NCBI GenBank assembly: GCA_005881615.1
Contig: VBBR01000034.1
Span: forward strand, 1-51,334
Source: Candidatus Bathyarchaeota archaeon
GTDB lineage: Archaea; Thermoproteota; Bathyarchaeia; 40CM-2-53-6
Direction: 5' to 3'
Length of the DNA stretch: 51,334 nucleotides
Shown in pieces: positions 32,479 to 40,534 of this stretch. The notes beneath the pieces are model-generated. The model was not told the origin of the DNA. It searched no databases and saw only the letters and a program-made list of their open reading frames with translations. The translations under genes were made by a program, and so were the position numbers. Each line of letters begins with the position of its first letter. Positions within the stretch are counted from its first letter, which is position 1.

Positions 32479-33642
32479 TTGGAAACGTATGATGTAGCCG
32501 TTATCGGTGCTGGTCCCGCAGGAGTGATGGCCGCGTGGAAATCGGCAGAGTCACACGCGAGAACTGTACTGATAGAGCGAGAAGGTTCTCCCGGAAAGAA
32601 GGTTTGCGCCGAGGGAGTATTGGCAGACGTTCTTACCGATGCAGAGGTTAAGCCGTCGCCTGAGTTTGTAGCCAACGAAATCTCCGGGGCTTTCCTCTAT
32701 GCTCCAGATGAAGCGAAGAGAGTGAATGTCGGAGGCGAGGGCTATATCCTTGACAAGCCAGCATTTCTCAGAATCCTTGCCGATCGTGCTGAAAAAGCAG
32801 GCGCAGTAGCAAGATACTCGACCTCAGTAGAGGACATCGAGCGTCAAGATGGATTGATCGAGATCCGCGGCAAGACGGAAGGAGACCCCAGTTCGGTAAA
32901 AGCAAGAATCGTCATAGGATGCGATGGGACGGGGTCAATACTGGCTAGGCGGTTCTTTCCGCGGAAGAACTACGAGGCTATTACGGCTTTGCAATACTCG
33001 ATGACCAATTGCGAGGTCGAGGACGAGTCAAAACTGGAAATCTACGTCGGGCACGAAAAGGCACCTGCCGGGTACATCTGGGTGTTTCCTAAAGGAAAAG
33101 GCGAAGCGAACGTTGGCATAGGCGTGAAGGGAGCTGGCGCGAAAATGCTTCTAGACAAGTTCATCGACAAACACCCCAAGGCGTTCGGATCTGCCAAGAT
33201 AGAGCGGACTCTTGCTGCCCCGGTGCCCGTCGGAGGGGAGGTCGAGAGTTATGTTGCTGACAACATGATGCTTTGCGGTGACGCAGCAGGCCAAGTCATA
33301 CCGCTTACGGGAGCGGGGATTCACACCGGGCTAGTAGCCGGAAAGATTGCTGGTGAAGAAGCGGCCATCTCGGCCCTCAGCGGGAATACGTCAGCTGAGA
33401 ATCTGAAACGCTACCGTGATAGATTCGACAAGTTATGGGGCCAGCGCATCTCCAATAGTCTGAGAGCCCTGGACTCCTTCGAGAGATTCTCGGATTCTGA
33501 GCTCAACGTCATAACGGGCCTATTGGAGGGCCAAGATCTGGTCGAGATGGCAAACGGTTTCAGTCCAACGAAAGCGGTAGGGCTGATGGCACGACACCCG
33601 CTTCTTGCGATGAAGGTCGCCTACCAGTTGTTGACAGGATAG
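32479..33642 (+). CDS. Geranylgeranyl reductase family flavoprotein
   Basis: A 387-aa FAD enzyme that saturates the isoprenoid chains of archaeal ether lipids. FAD-binding GxGPAG is at VAVIGAGPAGVMAAWKSAE. Other family motifs are KKVCAEGVLAD, GCDGTGSILAR, GYIWVFPKGKGEANVGIGVKG (the substrate-channel signature) and LCGDAAGQVIPLTGAGIHTGLVAG. It starts at TTG 32479. It begins the rightward lipid operon, ending 8 bp before GGGP synthase. Confidence 0.93.
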   Translation: METYDVAVIGAGPAGVMAAWKSAESHARTVLIEREGSPGKKVCAEGVLADVLTDAEVKPSPEFVANEISGAFLYAPDEAKRVNVGGEGYILDKPAFLRILADRAEKAGAVARYSTSVEDIERQDGLIEIRGKTEGDPSSVKARIVIGCDGTGSILARRFFPRKNYEAITALQYSMTNCEVEDESKLEIYVGHEKAPAGYIWVFPKGKGEANVGIGVKGAGAKMLLDKFIDKHPKAFGSAKIERTLAAPVPVGGEVESYVADNMMLCGDAAGQVIPLTGAGIHTGLVAGKIAGEEAAISALSGNTSAENLKRYRDRFDKLWGQRISNSLRALDSFERFSDSELNVITGLLEGQDLVEMANGFSPTKAVGLMARHPLLAMKVAYQLLTG

Positions 33643-33650
33643 TAGGCCAA

Positions 33651-34391
33651 ATGGGACCGGTAGAATCTTCCTTACTTTCCGCGATCAAAGAACAAGGCTG
33701 CATTCACCTATCACTCATTGACCCCGAGAAGTTTACCGGCCGCCTATCAAGATCACTAGAAGACCTTCAGAGTTGGGGGACAGCTGCAATAATGGTGGGA
33801 GGCTCCACCGTCAGATCAGTTGACCAACTCGACGGAACTGTGAAGAAAATCAAGGAGCTAACTAATCTGCCGGTCATTCTTTTTCCGAACGGTCCCGCAG
33901 GGGTAAGTCGTTTCGCCGATGCAATATTCTTCATGTCTCTACTCAATTCTTCTACTCCTCGATTTCTGATTCGTGCCCAGGCGAAAGGGGCTCCGTCGGT
34001 CAAGCGGTTCAAGCTTGAACCGATTCCCTTGGGATACTTGGTGGTGGGAGATTCGAAGACTGCTGTGAGCGCCGTCGGAAGAGCGAACAGAATCCCGTAT
34101 TCTAAACCAGAATTGGCAGCTGCATATGCCCTTGCCGCCCAATATTTGGGGATGCGATTTGTCTACCTTGAAGCGGGGAGCGGGGCAGAACACCCGGTAG
34201 AAGCGAGCATGGTTCACAGGGTTTCTTCCGACTTGGACATCCCAATAATTGTGGGAGGGGGCATTCGAACACCGGACCAAGCGCGCGCATTGGCAAAGGC
34301 GGGAGCATCGGCTATTGTGACGGGGACCCTTCTTGAGCAACAAGGACCAGGTCCAGTGAAGAATATCGTATCAGCCATGAGACGCGCTTAG
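33651..34391 (+). CDS. Geranylgeranylglyceryl phosphate synthase
   Basis: A 246-aa TIM-barrel prenyltransferase that joins geranylgeranyl diphosphate to sn-glycerol-1-phosphate, the first committed ether-lipid bond. Recognisable parts are HLSLIDPEKF near the N-terminus, MVGGSTVRSVDQLDGTVKKIKE, ILFPNGPAGVSRFADAIFFMSLLNS, YLEAGSGAEHPV and the phosphate-binding IIVGGGIRTPDQARALAKAGASAIVTGTL. It lies between geranylgeranyl reductase and the DUF2070 gene with short gaps (8 and 10 bp). Confidence 0.95.
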   Translation: MGPVESSLLSAIKEQGCIHLSLIDPEKFTGRLSRSLEDLQSWGTAAIMVGGSTVRSVDQLDGTVKKIKELTNLPVILFPNGPAGVSRFADAIFFMSLLNSSTPRFLIRAQAKGAPSVKRFKLEPIPLGYLVVGDSKTAVSAVGRANRIPYSKPELAAAYALAAQYLGMRFVYLEAGSGAEHPVEASMVHRVSSDLDIPIIVGGGIRTPDQARALAKAGASAIVTGTLLEQQGPGPVKNIVSAMRRA

Positions 34392-34401
34392 TGGATGCGT
34401 C

Positions 34402-36234
34402 GTGGCTCAAGAGGCTACCGGGGGAGTAGGTGGAACAGTTGGCGCCTTCAATTTCATCCGAAGAGTAGGCTTTCCATCGACACCTGAAGTTCTCTCAGTC
34501 TTCCTAACTTTGACAGTGCTTGCATCGATTCTTGCACTTCCCGTAGCGGGCGTCGGTCTTCAAGCGGCGCTGCTCTTCCCTTTGACTGTAGTTGTGATTC
34601 CGACAGTTGTCGGAGAAGCCCTGAACTCAGCAACGCTTCTTCATGGGGACAAGGTTCTGAACTTTCGACGGCTCATCGGACTGGAGATTCTATCATGGTT
34701 CTTACTCATGGCGGCGTTGCCGCTCGGTGCGATCGCCGGAACAGTTGTTTCGAATACCACATTATGGGCTGATGGGTTCTTTACAGTACTAGCATTCTCT
34801 TTGCCAATCCGTTTTCTCACAATTGCCTCCATCTCATCGACGCCACCTTGGAAGAAATTCTTAGCATCCGCATTGCCTCCTGTTCTCTCGATCATCTGCT
34901 TTTCGATCATATGGCCTGCTGCTGATTTGGCAAACGCTGCGAGTGCGCTTTTCATCCGCGGAACCGCCGCAATCGTAGCAGGCATCGTTCTCTCAGCAGG
35001 CGGCGTATCAAGAATCATACGAGACGTTGAGCGTTCAGGCACTCCGGAAGTTCGGGATTCTCCGCTGATCCTCTTCAGGGTGTTCCTTCAACACTGGCTA
35101 AGGTCCGACGCGGAACCGCTAGAAAACCGACTCGGCACGCTGGGGACCCAAGGAATGATCGAAGGTTCGATTCTTGGCTTCTCTGGCACGAAAGGAGCGG
35201 TCGGATCTATCGTGGTATCGAACTTCCATCCAGGACCTTATCGCGATCTTGGAAGTGCAGGTCTCCCTTCTCGGCTGAAAGCCTCCCTTGAACGATCTAA
35301 AGGAGGAGTTGTTCAGGTCCCACATGGGATCTCAAACCATCAGTTGAACATCGTTTCGCAAAAAGATGTGCAGAGGGTCATAGAGAAGATTGTAGCAGAA
35401 TACCCTGTCGAAACCCCGGTTCACGACTCTAGTGCGATGGTCAGATCCTCGGTAGACGAGGCCAAAGCATCTGGCCAGGTCTTCGGCAATATCGCATTTC
35501 TCACCTTGACGCTCGCTCCCACGGAAATGGAAGATTTGCCCAGTGAGGTTGCCCACGACATCGAGGAGGAAGCGCAAAAACGAGGTCTGAGCGCTATTGT
35601 CGCGGACGCTCACAATAGTCTTTCAAATCAAACCTCAATAACCCCGGAACAGGCACGAAAGCTCGTTGAGGCGTCAGTCAAAGTGCTGGACCAGCTGGCT
35701 CTCGCCCGAAGATCACCGTTTAGAGCAGGGTCCGCAGCGGACCCGCTAGAAGAGTTTCGACTTGAAGATGGCATTGGCCCAGGTGGACTTTCGTCCTTAG
35801 TTGTCAAGAGCGGGGATCAGATTGTCGCGTATCTGACTATCGACGGGAATAACATGCTTACGGGAGTGAGAGAGGCCTTACTGAAAGACCTTGAAACGAT
35901 TGGAGTGTCAGATGGCGAAGTGATGACAACTGATACGCATCTGGTGACAGGACTAGTCAGATCGACCCTTGGATACTACCCTGTTGGAGCCCATCTTGAT
36001 ATTGGGCTTTTGACCCGTAAGGTGAGAGAAACAGTTCAGCAGGCTATGGCGACGATGGAAGATGCGACCGCAGGCTTCTCGAAATCCTCGATTGAAGTGC
36101 GAGTGCTCGGATCGGAGACATTCCAAACCATAACGAGTTTCGTAGCTCGCATCGCAAGGCGAATTGGACGTCAATTCTACAGACTTGAAGCCCTGACTCT
36201 TCTCGTAACTCTACTCATCCTATTCTTCCCGTGA
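34402..36234 (+). CDS. DUF2070 membrane protein
   Basis: A 610-aa protein of the archaeal DUF2070 family. The first 210 residues contain about six or seven membrane helices. The large C-terminal soluble region carries conserved FHPGPYRDLGSAGLPSRL and VPHGISNHQLNIVS, then VADAHNSLSN and TDTHLVTGLV, a set of His/Asp motifs that suggests a metal-dependent hydrolase-like fold. A final hydrophobic helix ends the protein. The family is biochemically undescribed. Its place between GGGP synthase and G1P dehydrogenase, with a 4-bp overlap to the latter, strongly suggests an ether-lipid role. Confidence 0.9.
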   Translation: MAQEATGGVGGTVGAFNFIRRVGFPSTPEVLSVFLTLTVLASILALPVAGVGLQAALLFPLTVVVIPTVVGEALNSATLLHGDKVLNFRRLIGLEILSWFLLMAALPLGAIAGTVVSNTTLWADGFFTVLAFSLPIRFLTIASISSTPPWKKFLASALPPVLSIICFSIIWPAADLANAASALFIRGTAAIVAGIVLSAGGVSRIIRDVERSGTPEVRDSPLILFRVFLQHWLRSDAEPLENRLGTLGTQGMIEGSILGFSGTKGAVGSIVVSNFHPGPYRDLGSAGLPSRLKASLERSKGGVVQVPHGISNHQLNIVSQKDVQRVIEKIVAEYPVETPVHDSSAMVRSSVDEAKASGQVFGNIAFLTLTLAPTEMEDLPSEVAHDIEEEAQKRGLSAIVADAHNSLSNQTSITPEQARKLVEASVKVLDQLALARRSPFRAGSAADPLEEFRLEDGIGPGGLSSLVVKSGDQIVAYLTIDGNNMLTGVREALLKDLETIGVSDGEVMTTDTHLVTGLVRSTLGYYPVGAHLDIGLLTRKVRETVQQAMATMEDATAGFSKSSIEVRVLGSETFQTITSFVARIARRIGRQFYRLEALTLLVTLLILFFP

Positions 36235-37304
36235 AAGCCATGGAAGCAGATGAATCCCTACACTACATGCAACTTCCACGCGAAGTCATAGTAGGCAAGA
36301 ATGTGCTCGGCCGGACAGGAGAGGTTTGCGCACGGCTTGGTTACAGTGGTATGGCTCTCGTAGTTTCGGGACCGATAACCTACCCTCTCGCAGGCGAGCC
36401 CGTTGCCAAGTCAGTTGTGAAGGCGGGTTTGAAGGTTGACCATGTTATCGTCCGAGAATCGACAGAGGCAGTCGTAGACCATGTGATAGGAGCGATCAAG
36501 CGCTCAAAGGCCTCCATTGCCCTAGGTGTCGGCGGCGGCAAGGATATCGACGTAGCCAAACTCGCATCAGCCAAAGCCTCTGTTCCCTTCATGAGCATTC
36601 CAACAGCTGCAAGCCACGACGGAATCGCAAGCCCCTATGCTTCGATCAAGGGCGGTTCAAGGCCTTATTCGATTAGAGCACAAGCACCGGTGGCAATCCT
36701 TACGGATATCGATGTCATAGCCGGTTCTCCCTACAATCTGTTGGCCGCTGGTTGTGCGGACATCGTTGCCAAGTTTACGGCTGTTAAGGACTGGCAGCTC
36801 GCCCACAAACTGAAGAACGAATACTACGGAGACTACGCGGCCGATCTCGCACTGATGAGTGCGGAACTTGTTACGAAGAATGCTAAGGAGATCCTCAAGC
36901 GGAACATCGAAGGGGTCAGAACGGTAGTAGAGGCGCTCATAAGCTGCGGAGTGGCTATGAGCATTGCGGGAAGCTCCAGGCCCTGCAGTGGGTCGGAACA
37001 CTTGTTCAGTCATGCCCTTGACCTCGTGGCTGCTGAAACAAGTTTGCATGGTGAGAGAACTGGTGTTGGCGCAGTCTTGTGCGCGTATCTCCAAGGGTCC
37101 AACTGGGAAGCAATTCGAAGCTTTCTCCAAGAGATAGGCGCACCTTCAACCGCTAAGGAGCTTAACGTCTCACCCGAACAAGTGGTAAAGGCACTGACCA
37201 TGGCTCACAGTCTTCGTCCCGAACGGTACACGATTCTGGGTGAGACGGGAGTGGCCGAGGCCGCTGCTGAGAAAGTCGCTCGGACAACAGGCGTTATCGG
37301 ATAG
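36231..37304 (+). CDS. egsA: sn-Glycerol-1-phosphate dehydrogenase
   Basis: A 357-aa NAD(P)-dependent enzyme that makes the glycerol backbone of archaeal lipids from dihydroxyacetone phosphate. Motifs are LGVGGGKDIDVAKLAS (nucleotide site, about 99-114), SIPTAASHDGIASPYAS and the zinc ligands in the GCADIVAK and SEHLFSHALDLVAA segments, with HGERTGVGAVL following. It starts at GTG 36231 in a GTGA overlap with the DUF2070 stop. An ATG nine nucleotides later is an alternative. Confidence 0.96.
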   Translation: MKAMEADESLHYMQLPREVIVGKNVLGRTGEVCARLGYSGMALVVSGPITYPLAGEPVAKSVVKAGLKVDHVIVRESTEAVVDHVIGAIKRSKASIALGVGGGKDIDVAKLASAKASVPFMSIPTAASHDGIASPYASIKGGSRPYSIRAQAPVAILTDIDVIAGSPYNLLAAGCADIVAKFTAVKDWQLAHKLKNEYYGDYAADLALMSAELVTKNAKEILKRNIEGVRTVVEALISCGVAMSIAGSSRPCSGSEHLFSHALDLVAAETSLHGERTGVGAVLCAYLQGSNWEAIRSFLQEIGAPSTAKELNVSPEQVVKALTMAHSLRPERYTILGETGVAEAAAEKVARTTGVIG

Positions 37305-37309
37305 GGACA

Positions 37310-38278
37310 TTGAAGGCCTCCGCTCGAGCCTACGCAATTCAAGGGCTCGTGAAATACCACGGTCTCCGAAACGAGAAACTGCGCCTACCATTCCACGACA
37401 GCATATCCGTCTGCATGAAAGCACTCCCGACCATCACAACAGTGGCGTTCAACCGAGAGTTCGCGGTTGATCGTATCGGAATAAACGGAAAATTGCCATC
37501 GCGAAAAGAACAGGATAGAGTGTTAGCGGTTGTCAACCATCTCCGACACATGTCTCATCTGAGGTCACTGAAAGCAAGAATCGAATCCAGAAATCCCGAT
37601 GTCAAGGGTAAAGGATTGGGCTTCTCGGCCTCAGGGTTCGCTGCATTAGGACTTGCAACCGCAAGAGCGTTGGAGCTGGGCATCAAGACGCCCGAGCTAT
37701 CCGAGGTTGTTAGATTGGGCGCAGGTTCTGCCTCGCGGAGCTTGGCCGGGGCATTCTCGATTTGGTACGCAAACAGAAACGGTCGGTCCTATGCCGAGGA
37801 GCTTGCATCTGCCAGTTCGATCAAGATGAGAACAATTATTGTTCCAATAGAGTCCGAGATCAAAACGGATAGAGCTCACGCTGACGCTGTCAAGTCTCCA
37901 TTTTTCAAGCCACGGCTGGTTTACCTTAGAAATATCCTTCCACGAATGAAACGGGCGATTTCACGAAAGGATGTCGAGTCTATTGGAAGGCTGTCTGAAG
38001 AGGATACTCTCAACCTGCATGCGGTTACCATGACTGGTAAGGAGGGGCTGATTCTTTACAGTCCGCTCTCCATCGAGATAATCCGAGAGGTGAGAAGGCT
38101 CCGAACCGAAGAGGACGTTCCAGTCTGGTTTTCTCTTGATACCGGTCCATCGGTATTCGTCAACACTACTCGAGACGCTGCCCAGTCGGTTCGAAGAAGC
38201 CTCAGCAAGGTTACGGACAACCTTTTGGTCTCGGATCCCGGTGGACCTGCCGAGATAATCGACAAGCACCTTTTCTAA
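37310..38278 (+). CDS. Mevalonate diphosphate decarboxylase-like GHMP enzyme
   Basis: A 322-aa member of the mevalonate (di)phosphate decarboxylase family. The N-terminal VKYHGLRNEKLRLPFHDSISV matches the VKYWGK-type substrate loop. The GHMP glycine/serine loop is GLGFSASGFAALGLA (about 100-114); GAGSASRSLAGAFSIW carries the conserved Arg; and FSLDTGPSVFV (about 280-290) holds the catalytic Asp. Several related activities share this fold in archaea (mevalonate phosphate decarboxylase, mevalonate-3-kinase), so the exact substrate is open. The gene directly follows egsA (TTG 37310), which supports supply of isopentenyl units to the same lipids. Confidence 0.82.
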   Translation: MKASARAYAIQGLVKYHGLRNEKLRLPFHDSISVCMKALPTITTVAFNREFAVDRIGINGKLPSRKEQDRVLAVVNHLRHMSHLRSLKARIESRNPDVKGKGLGFSASGFAALGLATARALELGIKTPELSEVVRLGAGSASRSLAGAFSIWYANRNGRSYAEELASASSIKMRTIIVPIESEIKTDRAHADAVKSPFFKPRLVYLRNILPRMKRAISRKDVESIGRLSEEDTLNLHAVTMTGKEGLILYSPLSIEIIREVRRLRTEEDVPVWFSLDTGPSVFVNTTRDAAQSVRRSLSKVTDNLLVSDPGGPAEIIDKHLF

Positions 38279-38317
38279 CCACTCAATCCGTTTGAGTCTG
38301 CGGAACTAGATACTCTA

Positions 38318-39838
38318 ATGTCATCGCAGAAGGTCCCCAGTGCGGGACCGTTAGACGCCAAGATTCTGGCTGCTCTGCCCAACGCGGACAAGTATTCCGA
38401 GATCGTAACCCGGTTCGCGCCAAACCCGGACTTTGTACTGCATATTGGGTCTCTTCGCGCTGTGTTTCTCTCTCATGACTATGCGAGGATGTACAAGGGC
38501 AAATTCATTCTTCGTTTCGAAGACACGGACCCAAGGCTGAAGAAGTCTGTTCTCGAGTATTATGGCCAGATCGAGAAGGAGGTGAAGTGGCTGGGTTGTC
38601 AGTGGGACGAGGAGTACATCATGAGCGATCGAGTCCCGATCTATTACGAGTATGCGGAGAAAGCGTTGAGGCAGGGATTTGCGTTTGTCTGCACGTGTGA
38701 ACCTGACCAGTTCAAGAGGATAATCGAGTCAGGCCGGGCTTGTCCACACAGGTCCAAGAGTCCCACTGAAAATCTAGAATTGTGGCACAATATGCTGAGT
38801 GGAGGGCTGAAAGAAGGAGAGGCGGTGGTTCGGGTCAAGACGGAGACGACTCATCCGAATCCGGCGGTTAGAGATTGGCCAGCTTTCCGAATAATAGATC
38901 CTGAAAAATATCCTCATCCTCGGGTCGGGTCCAAGTATCGGGTGTGGCCGCTGTACAACTTTTCCGCTGCAGTAGATGATCATCTGATGGGAGTTACTCA
39001 TATCATCCGGGGAAAGGAGCATTTGACGAATGCGGTCAGACAGACTTACCTCTACAATCACATGGGCTGGTCGTATCCTGAAGCGATAGAATATGGACGG
39101 TTGAAAATGATCGGGTTCAAGCTTAGCAAGTCAGAGATGGTGAAAGAGCTAGAAGAGGGATTGGTTGAGGGATTCGATGATCCACGGATTCCGACGATAG
39201 CGTCGCTTAGGAGGAGGGGATACTCGCCTGAGGCGCTGCGAAAGATCGTGCATGAGATGGGCGCTCGCCCGGTGGACGCGACGTTGAGCTGGGACAATAT
39301 CAACGCCACGAATCGCAAGGAAATCGACAAGCTTGCTCACAGATACAATTTCATTCCTAATCCTGCTCCCATGGACGTGGACCATGTCTCCCAATCGTTT
39401 GAGGCCCATCTTCCTCTCCACCCCGAACTCCCATCGCTTGGAAACCGGACGTTGAAAGTGGTACCGCGCGACGGTGTTGCACGCATCTGGTTATCTGGAA
39501 CGGACCTTCAGGCGTTCGAGAAATCGAAAGTTGTGCGGCTTATGGAACTGTTCAACGTAGAGGTTCACTCAACAACTCCTGATTTGGTCAAAGCAACTTT
39601 TCACAGTCAAGAATACGCAAAGGCTAGAGAGCTCAAAGCACCTCTGATGCAATGGCTTCCTGACGACCAACACATTCTGTGTGAAGTGGTCATGCCGAAT
39701 GCGACACGGACGAAGGGGTTTGGCGAGACCAACCTGCTCGGCGAGCAGGTGGGGAGTATTATCCAGATGGTTAGATTCGGCTTCGGAAGAATCGACTCCA
39801 AAGAAGAGCCACTAACTGTCTACTTCGCCCACAAGTAG
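38318..39838 (+). CDS. gltX: Glutamyl-tRNA synthetase (archaeal type)
   Basis: A 506-aa class I synthetase charging tRNA-Glu (in archaea often the source of Gln-tRNA too). The HIGH motif is HIGS at 42-45 (APNPDFVLHIGSLRAVF), and KMSKS appears as KLSKS at 268-272. The GlnS-like C-terminal beta-barrel domain follows. The enzyme lacks the roughly 70-100 N-terminal residues seen in many archaeal GltX; no in-frame coding extension is visible upstream of ATG 38318. It ends the lipid operon and is followed by a 3' hairpin. Confidence 0.95.
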   Translation: MSSQKVPSAGPLDAKILAALPNADKYSEIVTRFAPNPDFVLHIGSLRAVFLSHDYARMYKGKFILRFEDTDPRLKKSVLEYYGQIEKEVKWLGCQWDEEYIMSDRVPIYYEYAEKALRQGFAFVCTCEPDQFKRIIESGRACPHRSKSPTENLELWHNMLSGGLKEGEAVVRVKTETTHPNPAVRDWPAFRIIDPEKYPHPRVGSKYRVWPLYNFSAAVDDHLMGVTHIIRGKEHLTNAVRQTYLYNHMGWSYPEAIEYGRLKMIGFKLSKSEMVKELEEGLVEGFDDPRIPTIASLRRRGYSPEALRKIVHEMGARPVDATLSWDNINATNRKEIDKLAHRYNFIPNPAPMDVDHVSQSFEAHLPLHPELPSLGNRTLKVVPRDGVARIWLSGTDLQAFEKSKVVRLMELFNVEVHSTTPDLVKATFHSQEYAKARELKAPLMQWLPDDQHILCEVVMPNATRTKGFGETNLLGEQVGSIIQMVRFGFGRIDSKEEPLTVYFAHK

Positions 39839-39845
39839 GACCGAA

Positions 39846-39864
39846 CAACTCGCTGTGCGAGTTG
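39846..39864 (+). terminator. 8-bp hairpin just after gltX
   Basis: A perfect inverted repeat, CAACTCGC-TGT-GCGAGTTG, starts 8 nt after the gltX stop codon. A short T-rich stretch (CTTTTACC) follows only about 55 nt later. It fits the recurring stop-proximal hairpins in this window and may define or protect the 3' end of the lipid operon transcript. Confidence 0.55.
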
Positions 39865-39946
39865 CTAATGCAGGAACGGGACTGGAACTCTGACCAGCTG
39901 GCGCAGAACAAGGAAACCATCTTTTACCTAATCCTCTCATGAAGTA

Positions 39947-39978
39947 AAATTATATATACTTCTACGCTTCGCGTAGTA
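39947..39978 (+). promoter_or_regulatory. TATA box and palindromic operator of the winged-helix gene
   Basis: A strong TATA box (AAATTATATATAC, 39947-39959) is followed at once by the inverted repeat CTACGC-TTC-GCGTAG (39962-39976), which lies between the TATA box and the expected start site near 39980. A dimeric regulator bound there would block transcription. Because the first gene encodes a winged-helix protein, autoregulation is the simple reading. Confidence 0.6.
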
Positions 39979-39991
39979 TAGAGACGTTTAC

Positions 39992-40534
39992 TTGACAAGC
40001 GAAAAAGACGACTTACGAGACGAACTTCGGGAAGAAATCAAGTCTCTCAAGGATGAGATACGCCACCAGGTGTCCAAAGCCCTTGAGAGCTCGGGAAATG
40101 GCTCAATCAGGGTTGATCTCCACAAGGACGACATGGCACAATCCGAGCCATCCTTTGTCGTAGTCAAAGACCTCGTCAGACAGATCCGCGAGAACGTGAA
40201 GTCAAGTCTAGCGACACGGGGAGAAATTGCCGTCGACGAACTTGTTGAAGGCATGCCGGAGACCACTGCAGCCGACCTGTTGAAATCATTGGCTAACACT
40301 GACAGAATCAAGATGGTCAAAATGCTCTATTCTACTAAGAAGACTTTCTCGGACTTCAAGACGGCCACAAGCCTTGAGGCCGCCTCGGTCAACAATCACT
40401 TGAAGAGTCTCCTGAATATGGGCTTGGTTTCCCACAGCGACGAGGGAGGATACGAGCTCACCAAGAGAGGCAGAATACTCACCAGGACTTTAGCATTGAT
40501 GAGTGAGGCACTTGGAGGAGAACAAATTGATTGA
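39992..40534 (+). CDS. Winged-helix transcription regulator with coiled-coil N-terminus
   Basis: A 180-aa protein. Residues 1-35 are a charged coiled coil (DDLRDELREEIKSLKDEIRHQV), followed by a linker. The C-terminal 85 residues form an ArsR-like winged helix: ADLLKSLANTDRIKMVKMLYSTKKTFSDFKTATSLEAASVNNHLKSLLNMGLVSHSDEGGYELTKRG. It starts at TTG 39992 about 12 nt after the predicted transcription start. Its last 8 bp overlap the start of the membrane gene, which suggests coupled production and a functional pair, such as a regulator controlled by a membrane partner. Confidence 0.75.
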   Translation: MTSEKDDLRDELREEIKSLKDEIRHQVSKALESSGNGSIRVDLHKDDMAQSEPSFVVVKDLVRQIRENVKSSLATRGEIAVDELVEGMPETTAADLLKSLANTDRIKMVKMLYSTKKTFSDFKTATSLEAASVNNHLKSLLNMGLVSHSDEGGYELTKRGRILTRTLALMSEALGGEQID

